Shown: one piece after another, positions 17,387-26,073 of the stretch
Layout: each line of letters opens with the position of its first letter
How positions within the stretch are numbered: position 1 is the first letter of the stretch
Assembly: GCA_965248775.1 (NCBI GenBank)
Contig: OZ252150.1
Span: 4,092,001 to 4,156,000 of the forward strand
Direction of reading: 5' to 3'
Length of the DNA: 64,000 nt
DNA from: JBHHUI01 sp965248775
Lineage (GTDB): Bacteria; Chloroflexota; Anaerolineae; Anaerolineales; JBHHUI01
Translations under genes and position numbers: made by a program
The notes under the pieces: generated by a model
The model's database searches: none
What the model saw: only the letters and a program-made list of their open reading frames with translations
Told to the model about the DNA's origin: nothing

Positions 17387-18793
17387 ATGGATATAGAATT
17401 CCATGGCGCAGCGCGTACAGTCACAGGTTCGCAGCATTTAATCACGCTCAACGGCGCCCAGTTCCTACTAGATTGTGGGCTTTTTCAGGGTCGCCGAAAA
17501 GAAACGTATTATCGCAATCAACACTTTCTTTATGATCCGCAAGACCTGGCCGCAGTCATCCTGTCACACGCACATACTGACCACGCCGGAAATTTACCGA
17601 ACCTGATCAAACGCGGCTACAACGGCCTCATCCACGCGACCCGTGCTACAGAAAACATGTGCCAGTTCATGCTTCGCGATTCGGGCCGCATTCAGGAGTC
17701 GGATGTGCGCTTCGTCAACAAGCGCCGGAAAAGACGATGCGAGCCGCCCATAGAACCGTTGTATAGCCTGCAAGATGCCGAACAAGCGCTCTCCCATTTT
17801 GAGTGCACCGATTACAACGAGTCTTTCGAAGTCTTTCCGGGTGTCGTTGGAAAATTCCGAGATGCCGGACATATCCTCGGATCGGCGATCACATTGCTAG
17901 AGCTGCAGGAAAATGGCCAGACCAGGCAGGTCGTGTTCTCCGGCGATCTGGGGCGCAAAGGGAAACCCATTCTGCGCGACCCGGTAAAGCTAGAAATTGA
18001 AGGCGAGATCGATGCCCTGATCATGGAGAGCACCTATGGCAATCGGACACATCGCGACCCGGAGGTTGCGGTCGAGAAGCTTGGCAAGGCCGTGCGTCAT
18101 ATCGCTAAAACGAAGGGCAAACTGATCATTCCATCCTTTGCAGTGGGACGCACGCAAGACCTGATCTTCTGGCTGCACCGCATGATGGACGCTGGCGATG
18201 TTCCTCGCATGCGCATCTTCATCGACAGTCCCCTGGCCGTCAATATTACAAACATTTTTCGCGAACATCACGATATTTTTGATGCGGAAACGCTTGCCTT
18301 TATGGGTGCCGACGATCATGTCGGCGCGCTGCGCTTCCCCGAGATCACGTACGTCAGCAGCGTCGAAGAATCCAAATCGATAAACGACATGGATGGGCCG
18401 CTGATCGTCATCAGCGCCTCGGGCATGTGCGAAGCCGGCCGGATTTTGCATCATCTGCGCAACAATATCGGAGATGAACGCAATATGATCCTAATCGTCT
18501 CGTGGCAAGCGCCACATACACTCGGACGCCGTTTGGTTGAAAAGCAACCTGTGGTACGCATCTTTGGTGATGAATTTAAGCTGCGCGCCAAAGTCGAAAC
18601 GATCAATGGGCTCTCGGCACACGCCGACGGTGATGAACTCGTCGAATGGGCGCGACCTCTGGCAAAGCAAACCAAGAACGTCTTCCTGGTGCACGGAGAA
18701 CCGGAACCCCAGGCAGAATTGAGTGCGCGGCTGCGCGAGGCCGGCTTTGCCAATGTCTATGCACCAGAGCTACATGAAGCCGTCGCTGTGTAA
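17387..18793 (+). CDS. Beta-CASP metallo-beta-lactamase RNA-processing exonuclease
   Basis: 468 residues. Metal-binding motif SHAHTDHAGN, a downstream His in DAGHILGS, SGDLG, and the beta-CASP motifs in MESTYGNRTH, IIPSFAVGRTQ and ASGMCEAGRILHHL, ending with an RMMBL region (VETINGLSAHADGDEL). This is the CPSF73-like/YsyA-type group, thought to cleave RNA. It is sandwiched between rnd and a PPOX-fold protein. Confidence 0.88.
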   Translation: MDIEFHGAARTVTGSQHLITLNGAQFLLDCGLFQGRRKETYYRNQHFLYDPQDLAAVILSHAHTDHAGNLPNLIKRGYNGLIHATRATENMCQFMLRDSGRIQESDVRFVNKRRKRRCEPPIEPLYSLQDAEQALSHFECTDYNESFEVFPGVVGKFRDAGHILGSAITLLELQENGQTRQVVFSGDLGRKGKPILRDPVKLEIEGEIDALIMESTYGNRTHRDPEVAVEKLGKAVRHIAKTKGKLIIPSFAVGRTQDLIFWLHRMMDAGDVPRMRIFIDSPLAVNITNIFREHHDIFDAETLAFMGADDHVGALRFPEITYVSSVEESKSINDMDGPLIVISASGMCEAGRILHHLRNNIGDERNMILIVSWQAPHTLGRRLVEKQPVVRIFGDEFKLRAKVETINGLSAHADGDELVEWARPLAKQTKNVFLVHGEPEPQAELSARLREAGFANVYAPELHEAVAV

Positions 18794-18799
18794 GCCGCT

Positions 18800-19150
18800 A
18801 TGATCACCTCTGATCGCATTCTCACCGAACGGAATATCTGGTTTGCAACAGTCCGCCCGGATGGACGTCCGCATCTCATCCCGATTTGGTTTGTCGTTCA
18901 TGAGCAGGCGTACTACATCTGCACTGCCCCGGGTAGTGTGAAAGCACACAACATCGCACACGATGCGCGCGTTACGCTGGCATTGGAAGACGGCGATAAG
19001 CCCTTCGTCATCGAAGGCGAAGCCAGCCCGGTTGAGCCTCCCACAGACGTCATTGCTGCTTTCAAATCCAAATACGATTGGGACATCACGACCGACGAGC
19101 ATTACACACAAACGTATCGGATCGACGTAAGGCGCCAAGTCGCCGAATGA
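18800..19150 (+). CDS. Pyridoxamine 5'-phosphate oxidase-fold (PPOX) flavin/F420-binding protein
   Basis: 116 residues starting MITSDRILTERNIWFATVRPDGRPHLIPIWF, the split-barrel start of PPOX proteins, followed by YYICTAPGSVKAHNIAHDARV. The short length and the RVTLALEDG strand fit the F420/FMN-dependent small PPOX families. The substrate is unknown. It lies 6 bases after the beta-CASP gene and is the last gene before tRNA-Ser. Confidence 0.75.
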   Translation: MITSDRILTERNIWFATVRPDGRPHLIPIWFVVHEQAYYICTAPGSVKAHNIAHDARVTLALEDGDKPFVIEGEASPVEPPTDVIAAFKSKYDWDITTDEHYTQTYRIDVRRQVAE

Positions 19151-19160
19151 TCGAGAAATC

Positions 19161-19191
19161 TTGACAAAGGCGCCGATGATATAATCGGCGC
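19161..19191 (+). promoter_or_regulatory. tRNA-Ser promoter region with a palindrome over the -10 box
   Basis: TTGACA at 19161-19166, and an extended -10 TGATATAAT at 19177-19185 (spacing from TTGACA is only 13). The -10 lies inside a perfect inverted repeat GCGCCGAT-N6-ATCGGCGC (19170-19191). It may be an operator, or the hairpin ending the PPOX transcript. Confidence 0.45.
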
Positions 19192-19203
19192 AAACCAATT
19201 ACT

Positions 19204-19294
<91 letters not shown>

Positions 19295-19305
19295 CAATTA
19301 AAGAG

Positions 19306-19346
19306 GCAAAATAAAAAAGCGGGCCTCCACAAATGTGGAGGCCCGC
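19306..19346 (-). terminator. Strong intrinsic terminator after the prohibitin-like gene
   Basis: GCGGGCCTCCAC (19319-19330) pairs with GTGGAGGCCCGC (19335-19346). On the minus strand the stem is followed by TTTTTTATTTT, a clear U-tract. It lies 36 bases after the stop of the SPFH gene and 26 bases after tRNA-Ser, so it may stop transcription from both sides. Confidence 0.85.
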
Positions 19347-19382
19347 TTGCATTCAGGCATCAAGCCGACAGATCAATTTGGA

Positions 19383-20516
19383 TTAGCCACCATCATCAGT
19401 AGTGGTTTCTTCAGAAGTTGTCGGGGCCGCTGGAAGCGATGTCGTTGCCGCCGCCGGCACACTTGAATTTAAGCCCGCCACATCCGGCAGCGGGAAGAGG
19501 AACGGACTGTTTGCCGGTACCAGCATTACGTTCACATTGTCGGCCAGGTTCTGTACATAGAAATACTGCAGAAGATCTTCGTTCGTTGCGAGCGAACCAC
19601 CGATCAGTTCCAGCGCCTGTGCCTGCACCTCGGCCTCGATCAAGTTGGCTGTCGCGCGACCTTGGGCCTCGATGACGTTGGCATCCGCACGCCCCTGTGA
19701 TTCGATCACGTTCGCATCGGCAACACCCTTTGCCTCCACTCGACGTTGATCGGCTTCTTGCTCACGCTGCGCCACGACAAACTCTGCGCGCAAGGCTTCC
19801 TGCTCGGCGATCTGCTTTTGCTCGATGGAGAAGGCATATTCCTGTGTGAAGGTGATATTGCGTAAGACGAAGGTGTCGAGCAGCAAACCATTCAGCGCTA
19901 GTGAACTACGTAGCTGCTCTTCAATCCTAGATGTGAATTCCGAGCGCTGCGTGCTGTAAATTTCATCCACGCGGAACCTCGCTGCTTCGTCGCGGATGAT
20001 ACCGCGCGCTTCCGGCCGTACGAGATCGTCAAGGTAGCGAGCCTGCCAAACGACATGCAAGTTTACAACCACCGACGGATCCACAGAGAAAATGACGGTT
20101 GAATCAATACGGACTTCTTGCCCATCGGAGGTGCGCGCCGAGACCGAGTCGTCGCCGGTGAGCGCGCCTTCATCCGAAGAGATCGACATTGTGTAGGACT
20201 GCTTGGAGATGGGGTAGCGTACGACGTTCTCAAAGAACGGGATGATCCAGCGCAATCCAGGTTGCAGCGCTACCTGTCGAATACCCGTAGGTTGCAGCGC
20301 GCTCACGACCACACCGCGCTCCGTCGGCTGGACAAATACCAGACCGGCGCTCGCCACGGACAGCAAAATCGCGAGCACAATTGCGCCAATCACCAATCCG
20401 ACCATCGAGCGAGCTGAGCCCCCGCGCGCAATGGTATATCCGGCGAAAATAACACTCCCAACAACGAGAAGCCAGGCGACACTGGCCAAAATGTTTACTA
20501 CATTTGCAACATTCAT
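19383..20516 (-). CDS. SPFH/prohibitin-family membrane protein
   Basis: The frame is open from 20621, but the ATG at 20516 has a strong site (GGAGG) and opens with two hydrophobic segments (MNVANVVNILASVAWLLVV and a second near 40-60), so it is preferred; 377 residues. The SPFH domain follows (GLRWIIPFFENVVRYPISKQ), then a long charged coiled coil with repeats of GRADANVIEAQ-type units and a Thr/Ser-rich tail. Such proteins form large membrane rings and act as scaffolds. It stands alone, with its own promoter and terminator. Confidence 0.87.
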   Translation of the reverse strand: MNVANVVNILASVAWLLVVGSVIFAGYTIARGGSARSMVGLVIGAIVLAILLSVASAGLVFVQPTERGVVVSALQPTGIRQVALQPGLRWIIPFFENVVRYPISKQSYTMSISSDEGALTGDDSVSARTSDGQEVRIDSTVIFSVDPSVVVNLHVVWQARYLDDLVRPEARGIIRDEAARFRVDEIYSTQRSEFTSRIEEQLRSSLALNGLLLDTFVLRNITFTQEYAFSIEQKQIAEQEALRAEFVVAQREQEADQRRVEAKGVADANVIESQGRADANVIEAQGRATANLIEAEVQAQALELIGGSLATNEDLLQYFYVQNLADNVNVMLVPANSPFLFPLPDVAGLNSSVPAAATTSLPAAPTTSEETTTDDGG

Positions 20517-20580
20517 GCATTCCCCTCCATAACAGTCTGGAAACTTTGTAAATTTAAGTGCGATTTGGACGTAGCGAGGG

Positions 20581-20594
20581 ATTATAGCATAGCG
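20581..20594 (-). promoter_or_regulatory. Extended -10 promoter for the prohibitin-like gene
   Basis: Minus strand TGCTATAAT (20589-20581), 65 bases ahead of the start. The plus-strand string ggattatagcatagcg (20579-20594) recurs unchanged in front of the P-type ATPase at 62926-62941. The rest of the 259-base divergent gap has a small hairpin with a T-run (20661-20691) in the leader of the molybdopterin gene, and nothing more. Confidence 0.55.
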
Positions 20595-20775
20595 TCTGTT
20601 CTGTAAACCCGAACTAATCAAAGGCTAATCTTGCTCACGAACCGCCTAAATCACATTCGTGGAGTAGAATTTGGAAATACTCCGGCCTTTTTACCTTATG
20701 ATGAAGGAGCAGCGCCGTTGTTATGAAGAAACTCACCGTCCAACTCTTCGAGTGTGTGCGAGTAAAGAGCGATTT

Positions 20776-21819
20776 ATGAAATTTGGCCCGGTGCCGGTTG
20801 CGAACGCCGGCGGAAAAATTCTAGGGCACAATATCGCCAGTGCAGATGGCCGGCGCGCCTTAAAAAAAGGCAAGCCACTTAGCGCTGCAGATATCGAACG
20901 CCTGCAGGCACTCGGCCGCCAGGTCGTTTATGTGGCTGAACTCGAAGTCGATGATGTCGGCGAGAATGCTGCTGCAAAACGCATAGCAGTCGCTGCGCTG
21001 GGATCGGAGACGACAAGCAACCTGAGGCTTTCCGGCCCGGCCGCCGGGCGTGTGAATTTCCTCTCGAATGTATTGGGAGTGTTGCGTGTCGATGCCGAGC
21101 GGTTGACGCGCTTGAACGAAATTCGGGGGCTGACAGCAGCCACTCTCAAATCCCATAGTCCGGTGCGCACGCGCCAGATCGTCGCCACGGTCAAAGTCAT
21201 CCCCTATGCCGTTCCGGAGCAAAGCGTTCAAGCAGCAGAATCCATATGCGCTGCTGCTGGTACTTTGATTCGCTTGGACGCCCTACGCGATCAGAACGTT
21301 GCCCTCATCCTGTCCGGTTCGGCATCTATACGCGAACGGGTGCTCAATGATTTTGATGCACCCCTGCGTGAGCGGCTAGAGATTCTGGGCGCTACGCTCG
21401 GCTCCGTCGAATTTATCCCACTGGAAGATGAAACCGGGGAGGCAGCCCTTGCCGAAGCTATGCAGCGCCAAATATCTGCGGGTTCCGGCCTGATCATCCT
21501 TGCGGGGGAAACCGCGATTATGGACGAGCACGACATTGCTCCACGCGCGGTTGCACGCGCCGGAGGTACTGTAATCTGCGTCGGTGCACCGGTGGACCCT
21601 GGTAATCTGCTTATGCTGGCAGAGTTAAACGCTGTGCCGATTCTCGGTGCACCCGGGTGTGCACGCAGCCGCAAGACGAATATTGTAGATTGGATATTGC
21701 CACGCTTGCTTGCCGGCGATCGATTGACGCAGACAGACATCACGGCGTTGGGGCATGGCGGCTTGCTTGAAGATGTACCCGAGCGACCCATGCCGCGCTC
21801 GCGCATTCGCAATTCCTAG
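20776..21819 (+). CDS. Molybdopterin-binding protein (MoaB/Mog/MoeA-fold)
   Basis: The open frame reaches back to 20671, but the ATG at 20776 (AAAGAG ahead) starts the recognisable fold: MKFGPVPVANAGGKILGHN, like the N-terminus of MoeA/MocA-linked proteins. The C-terminal half contains a MoCF-biosynthesis domain (GLIILAGETAIMDEHDIAPRA and GAPGCARSRKTNIVDWILPRL). 347 residues. It probably handles molybdopterin for the molybdenum hydroxylase operon that follows on the same strand. Which step it does cannot be told. Confidence 0.72.
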   Translation: MKFGPVPVANAGGKILGHNIASADGRRALKKGKPLSAADIERLQALGRQVVYVAELEVDDVGENAAAKRIAVAALGSETTSNLRLSGPAAGRVNFLSNVLGVLRVDAERLTRLNEIRGLTAATLKSHSPVRTRQIVATVKVIPYAVPEQSVQAAESICAAAGTLIRLDALRDQNVALILSGSASIRERVLNDFDAPLRERLEILGATLGSVEFIPLEDETGEAALAEAMQRQISAGSGLIILAGETAIMDEHDIAPRAVARAGGTVICVGAPVDPGNLLMLAELNAVPILGAPGCARSRKTNIVDWILPRLLAGDRLTQTDITALGHGGLLEDVPERPMPRSRIRNS

Positions 21820-21869
21820 CCAATCTTAATCAGCCAACAAAACATTCTGGCCCTTTAAGATTCAAGCTG

Positions 21870-21898
21870 TTGACTCTCTAGAGAGAGTCGCGTATATT
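21870..21898 (+). promoter_or_regulatory. Promoter with palindromic operator upstream of the form II cox operon
   Basis: TTGACT (21870-21875), a spacer of exactly 17, and TATATT (21893-21898). Between them lies a perfect dyad GACTCTCT-AG-AGAGAGTC (21872-21889) covering the spacer, where a bound repressor would block RNA polymerase. Transcription would start near 21905, leaving a leader of about 235 bases before coxS. Confidence 0.65.
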
Positions 21899-21904
21899 TA
21901 CGGT

Positions 21905-22089
21905 CGTTCACACCGTCCACTGAAGATCAAAAACCAAACGGGGAAATTAGTTGTTCGCTCCAGCCCAGCAACAAATCGCACATGTGCAAGTGTAAGCCTG
22001 CCTTTGGCCGGCAGCTTGCGCTGGCTCCCCGCTTCAGTCCGTCTTAATTTAGCAGCGACTCCAGTACAAAATTTGTGCTGGAGTTTTTT
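21905..22089 (+). ncRNA. Structured 5' leader (candidate riboswitch/attenuator) of the form II cox operon
   Basis: A long-range closing stem pairs ACTGAAG (21919-21925) and CGGGGA (21939-21944) with one continuous strand TCCCCGCTTCAGT (22026-22038), with a 13-base A-rich bulge. Inside are GCACATGTGC (21978-21987) and a CTGCC/GGCAG hairpin (21998-22014). The leader ends in an intrinsic terminator. CTCCAG at 21958-21963 duplicates the 5' arm of that terminator, so it could pair with the 3' arm instead and act as an antiterminator. A molybdenum-cofactor riboswitch would fit the gene it precedes, but I cannot match the consensus by eye. Confidence 0.5.
22058..22089 (+). terminator. Intrinsic terminator within the cox leader
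   Basis: ACTCCAGTACA (22058-22068) pairs with TGTGCTGGAGT (22074-22084) with one G-U pair, and TTTTTT (22084-22089) follows. It lies 54 bases before coxS and 240 bases after the molybdopterin gene. It either ends the upstream transcript or controls read-through into the cox genes. Confidence 0.8.
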
Positions 22090-22142
22090 ATTCGATACCT
22101 GTCATTGCTTCGACAGGCAGCTATCAAAATGGAGGATGACAT

Positions 22143-22619
22143 ATGAAGCATTCCGTTTCCATCTCCGTTAATGGAGTCGAACATACGCACGAGGTTGAGC
22201 CCCGCCAACTTCTCGTGCATTATTTACGTGACACGCTGGGGCTGACAGGCACCAACATTGGCTGCGATACCAGCCAGTGTGGGAGTTGTACCGTGCATAT
22301 AGACGGTATGGCCGTCAAGGCGTGCACTATGTTTGCCGTGCAAGCCGACGGCAGCGAAGTCGCCACTATCGAAGGTTTGGCTCAAAACGGATCGATGCAT
22401 CCGATGCAGCAAGCGTTTTGGGATAACCATGGATTGCAGTGCGGCTATTGCACACCTGGCATGATCATGACCGCCGTCGACCTGGTAAGCAACAATGCGA
22501 ATCCGTCAGAGGATGAGATTCGCCATGGACTAGAGGGCAACCTGTGTCGCTGCACGGGCTATCACAACATCGTCAAGTCGGTGAAAGCCGGCGCAGAAGC
22601 AATGGCGGGAGGCTCATAA
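22143..22619 (+). CDS. coxS: Molybdenum hydroxylase small [2Fe-2S] subunit (CoxS-like, form II)
   Basis: 158 residues. The N-terminal plant-type ferredoxin has CDTSQCGSC plus a later Cys in AVKACTMF. The C-terminal helical domain has CGYCTPGM and CRCTGY. Together they bind two [2Fe-2S] clusters that pass electrons from Mo to FAD. An excellent site GGAGG (22131-22135) precedes the ATG. Its stop overlaps the next start by one base (TAATG). Gene order S-L-M is that of form II operons. Confidence 0.93.
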   Translation: MKHSVSISVNGVEHTHEVEPRQLLVHYLRDTLGLTGTNIGCDTSQCGSCTVHIDGMAVKACTMFAVQADGSEVATIEGLAQNGSMHPMQQAFWDNHGLQCGYCTPGMIMTAVDLVSNNANPSEDEIRHGLEGNLCRCTGYHNIVKSVKAGAEAMAGGS

Positions 22620-24979
22620 TGGGAAAACAAATTGGCGAATCTGTTAGACGTTTTGAAGACCCGCGCTTCCTCAAGGGTGAAGGGCGCTACGTTGCCAATC
22701 TAGAACTCCCGAACATGGCGCACGTCGCTATCCTGCGCAGCCCGCATGCACATGCCAAGATCAACAGCATCAACACAGACAAAGCCGCGGCGCTCGACGG
22801 CGTCATTGCCGTGTACACCGGGCAAGACCTGATCGACGCCGGCGTTGGCTCGCTCATCAGTGGCTGGAATGTCCCTGACCAGAACAATCCGCCGCACTTC
22901 CCGCTCACTGCGGACAAAGCCCGGCATGTTGGCGACGCCGTAGCGGCTGTGGCCGCTGAGAGTGCAGCACTTGCAGAGGACGCTCTCCCTCTCATTGAAG
23001 TGGACTACGAAGTCCTACCGGTCGTCGTCAATCCAAAGGCAGCCATGGATGAGGGCGCGCCGCAGCTGCACGAAGAAGCGCCCAACAACCAATGTCTTTA
23101 CTGGGCTTTCGGCGAAAAGGAAACAATGGAAAAGGCTTTTGAAGAAGCCGACCATGTCATCGAAATTGAGCTGGTCAACCAACGCCTGATCGCAACGGCC
23201 ATGGAACCACGTGCGGCTACAGCGCAGTGGAATCCCGCCACCGAGGAAATGACGCTCTGGACAACCAGCCAGAATCCACACATCATCCGGCTGGTTGCCG
23301 GCGCTTTCACCCTGGGTACGGGGGAACACAAACTGCGGGTCATCTCGCCGGACGTGGGCGGGGGATTCGGCAGCAAGATTCCTAACTATCCGGAGGAAAC
23401 CATCGTTCCGTGGATTGCACGAGCGATCAATCGGCCAGCGAAATGGGTCGCCACGCGCAGCGAGGCCAACATGAGCGATACGCAGGGCCGTGACCACGTG
23501 ACGATCTGCAAAATTGCAGTCATGAACGACGGCACGATCACCGGTATTACCGTCAGCACCTGGGCCAACATGGGTGCCTACATCTCGCTGGTGGCCGCCT
23601 TGATCCCGACCGCGTTTTACATCACACTGCTCTCCGGGTTGTACAAGATTGCAGGCGTGTGGGGTGAAACCTGGGGCACGTACACCAACACCGTATGGGT
23701 TGATGCCTATCGCGGCGCTGGCCGTCCAGAAGCCGCGTATGTGGTGGAACGTCTTGTCAACGCCGCCGCGCAGAAGCTGGGGATGGACCCCATCGAACTC
23801 CGTCGCAAGAACTTTATTCCTGCGGATGAATTTCCGTATCAAACGCCGGTCGCATTCCTGTACGACAGTGGCAACTACCAGGGCCTGATGGACAAAGCCG
23901 TGGAGCTTGCCGGCTACGACCAGCTGCGCCAGGACCAACAGGCAGCCCGAGACGATGGGCGCTTGGTCGGAGTTGGTGTGGCCGCTTGCGTCGAATCGAG
24001 CGGCGCGGCTCCGTCTGCTGTTGCGGGTTCACTCGGCGCAGTGACGGGCTTCTGGGAAAGCGCCTCCATCCGGGCGCACCCAACCGGCTCGGTAACCGTG
24101 ACCACTGGCACGCACTCGCATGGCCAGGGACACGAAACGACGTTTGCCCAGATCGTGGCCGACGAACTCGGTGTGGACATCAACGCCATCGACATTGTCC
24201 ATGGTGATACCGACATTATTGCCAACGGCATGGGGACCTATGGAAGCCGCAGTGTCTCAGTCGGTGGCGCTGCAATCGTGAAGGCAGCCGAAAAGGTGCG
24301 CGCCAAGGCGATCAAGATCGCAGCACACCAGCTCGAAGCGGCCGAGGACGACATGGTCTACGACCAGGAGGCCGGCAGTATCCACGTGAAGGGTTCGCCA
24401 GATAAGGCAATGGCCATCGGCGAAGTTGCCTTTGCTGCCTACACCGGCCACAACCTGCCGGAAGGCTTGGAGCCAGGCCTCGAAGAGACAGCCTACTTCG
24501 ACCCAGCCAATTTCACCTTCCCGAACAGCGCGCACATCGCACAGGTGGAGATCGACGGCGACACCGGCGAAGTGTCGATCCAGAAATACATTGCGGTGGA
24601 TGATGTCGGAAATATCATCAATCCAATGATTGTCGAAGGGCAATTACAGGGTGGCATTGCGCAGGGCGTCGGTCAGGCCTTGTGGGAAAACGGTGTCTAC
24701 GACGAGAACGGCCAGCTGCTCGCAGGTTCTATGCTCGACTATGCAATCCCACGTGCCGACAATTTCCCGTCCATTGAAACCGATCGCACAATAACGCCGA
24801 CCGATTTCAATCCTCTAGGGGTTAAAGGCGCCGGCGAAATGGGCACAATCACGAGCACGCCCACGATTGCTAATGCTGTCATGGACGCTCTTGCCCCGCT
24901 CGGGGTTACACACATCGACATGCCGTTGACTGCCGAGAAAATCTGGCAGGCCATCCAAGCAAGCCAGAACGGAGCATAG
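22619..24979 (+). CDS. coxL: Molybdenum hydroxylase large subunit (CoxL-like, form II, AYRGAGR)
   Basis: 786 residues from the ATG at 22619, which overlaps the coxS stop; a longer frame to 22544 is only overlap. Moco-binding features include GGGFGSK, GQGHETTFAQ and the C-terminal GVKGAGEMGT with the conserved Glu. The active-site loop reads AYRGAGR (363-369), with Gly366 where true CO dehydrogenase has Cys. This defines the form II group, whose real substrate is disputed: slow CO oxidation or another purine/aldehyde-like compound. Confidence 0.93.
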   Translation: MGKQIGESVRRFEDPRFLKGEGRYVANLELPNMAHVAILRSPHAHAKINSINTDKAAALDGVIAVYTGQDLIDAGVGSLISGWNVPDQNNPPHFPLTADKARHVGDAVAAVAAESAALAEDALPLIEVDYEVLPVVVNPKAAMDEGAPQLHEEAPNNQCLYWAFGEKETMEKAFEEADHVIEIELVNQRLIATAMEPRAATAQWNPATEEMTLWTTSQNPHIIRLVAGAFTLGTGEHKLRVISPDVGGGFGSKIPNYPEETIVPWIARAINRPAKWVATRSEANMSDTQGRDHVTICKIAVMNDGTITGITVSTWANMGAYISLVAALIPTAFYITLLSGLYKIAGVWGETWGTYTNTVWVDAYRGAGRPEAAYVVERLVNAAAQKLGMDPIELRRKNFIPADEFPYQTPVAFLYDSGNYQGLMDKAVELAGYDQLRQDQQAARDDGRLVGVGVAACVESSGAAPSAVAGSLGAVTGFWESASIRAHPTGSVTVTTGTHSHGQGHETTFAQIVADELGVDINAIDIVHGDTDIIANGMGTYGSRSVSVGGAAIVKAAEKVRAKAIKIAAHQLEAAEDDMVYDQEAGSIHVKGSPDKAMAIGEVAFAAYTGHNLPEGLEPGLEETAYFDPANFTFPNSAHIAQVEIDGDTGEVSIQKYIAVDDVGNIINPMIVEGQLQGGIAQGVGQALWENGVYDENGQLLAGSMLDYAIPRADNFPSIETDRTITPTDFNPLGVKGAGEMGTITSTPTIANAVMDALAPLGVTHIDMPLTAEKIWQAIQASQNGA

Positions 24980-24982
24980 ACC

Positions 24983-25843
24983 ATGTACACATCAAGTTTT
25001 GAATATCACCGCGCTGGCTCAGTGGCGGAAGCCATCTCAATGCTGGGCGAGCACAGCGGCGCCAAAGTGTTGGCTGGCGGGCACAGCCTGATTCCGGTCA
25101 TGAAACTGCGTCTCTCAGACCCAGGTGTTGTGATCGATATAGGCCGCATCGACGATTTGAAGGGCATCAATGCCTCCAATGGTAGCGTGCGCATCGGAGC
25201 ACTGACCACGCACGCGGAGATCGCTGCATCTGACGCTGTGCCGCAGGCGCTCTGCGAAGCGGCCAGCATGGTTGGCGATCAGCAGGTGCGCAACCGCGGC
25301 ACGATCGGCGGCAACGTCGCGCACGCCGATCCGGCCTCCGATCTACCAACCGTTTTGATGGCGATGGGCGCAACCTTCCACATGACCGGGCCCAACGGCG
25401 ACCGGAGCGTGGAGGCGGGCGATTTCTTCACCGGATTGTTCGAGACGGCTTTGGCTGATAACGAGATTCTCACCGCCGTCGAAGTGCGCGCGCAACCCGC
25501 AAGCGGGACCGGCTCGGCCTATGCCAAGCTGTTCAACCCGGCCTCGCGCTATGCGATGGTCGGTGCGGCCGCTGTCGTGATGGTGGAAGACGGCAAATGC
25601 AACATCGCCGGAGTTGCAGTTGGTGGGCTTACGCCCAATGCGACGAAAGCGGCGGCAGTGGAGGCAGCGCTGGTCGGCAACGCCCTCAGCGATGAATCCA
25701 TCTCCGCAGCTGCGGAGGCAGTCCAGGGCGATCTGGGCGACGATTTGCTGGGCGACATGCATGCGAGCGCGGACTATCGCAAGGCCATGGCGAGTGTGTT
25801 TGTGAAACGCGCCCTCGTGGCCGCTGCAGCGCGCGTCGCATAA
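24983..25843 (+). CDS. coxM: Molybdenum hydroxylase medium FAD subunit (CoxM-like, form II)
   Basis: 286 residues. The FAD-binding PCMH-fold motifs are AGGHSLIPVMKLRL and RNRGTIGGNVAHADPASDLP, followed by the CO-dehydrogenase flavoprotein C-terminal domain. It passes electrons from the iron-sulfur subunit to the acceptor, probably quinone. It starts 3 bases after coxL. A long perfect hairpin follows the gene. Confidence 0.93.
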   Translation: MYTSSFEYHRAGSVAEAISMLGEHSGAKVLAGGHSLIPVMKLRLSDPGVVIDIGRIDDLKGINASNGSVRIGALTTHAEIAASDAVPQALCEAASMVGDQQVRNRGTIGGNVAHADPASDLPTVLMAMGATFHMTGPNGDRSVEAGDFFTGLFETALADNEILTAVEVRAQPASGTGSAYAKLFNPASRYAMVGAAAVVMVEDGKCNIAGVAVGGLTPNATKAAAVEAALVGNALSDESISAAAEAVQGDLGDDLLGDMHASADYRKAMASVFVKRALVAAAARVA

Positions 25844-25878
25844 CCCAAGCATAAATAGTTCGACTTTTCGCGAAGATA

Positions 25879-25913
25879 CAAGAGGCCTCCGGATTGTTCC
25901 TGGAGGCCTCTTG
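25879..25913 (+). terminator. Hairpin after the form II cox operon
   Basis: CAAGAGGCCTCC (25879-25890) and GGAGGCCTCTTG (25902-25913) make a perfect 12-bp stem with an 11-base loop. The U-run is missing (CTTAGAG), so termination is likely but may be partial. The rest of the 230-base gap holds no supported gene. Confidence 0.6.
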
Positions 25914-26073
25914 CTTAGAGCACCCCGGAATTAAACAATTGAGGAAGATCGAATGCCGATTACCATCGTCGATGCGGTGATCCTCAGAAAATAGCAGTCT
26001 CTTTGATGAGCCTGGGCTATCCACGCACTTAAGTCCTGCTGGACCTCTATAGGTTGTTTGTTGGAGATTCAAT

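Noticed and set aside
20671..20775. A longer N-terminus for the molybdopterin-binding protein.
   Set aside because: The extra residues do not resemble the family, and a hairpin with a T-run lies there. The ATG at 20776 has its own ribosome site.
21820..22142. CRISPR array or tandem repeats in this or other gaps.
   Set aside because: No regularly spaced direct repeats were seen anywhere in the window.
22544..22618. A longer form II CoxL start.
   Set aside because: The region codes for the conserved C-terminus of CoxS in another frame. The TAATG junction gives a normal start.
25953..25994. A 13-codon ORF with a fair ribosome site (starts MPITIVDAV) upstream of the APC transporter, as a leader peptide.
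   Set aside because: Too short to support, and no regulatory codons or overlapping terminator structure were seen.
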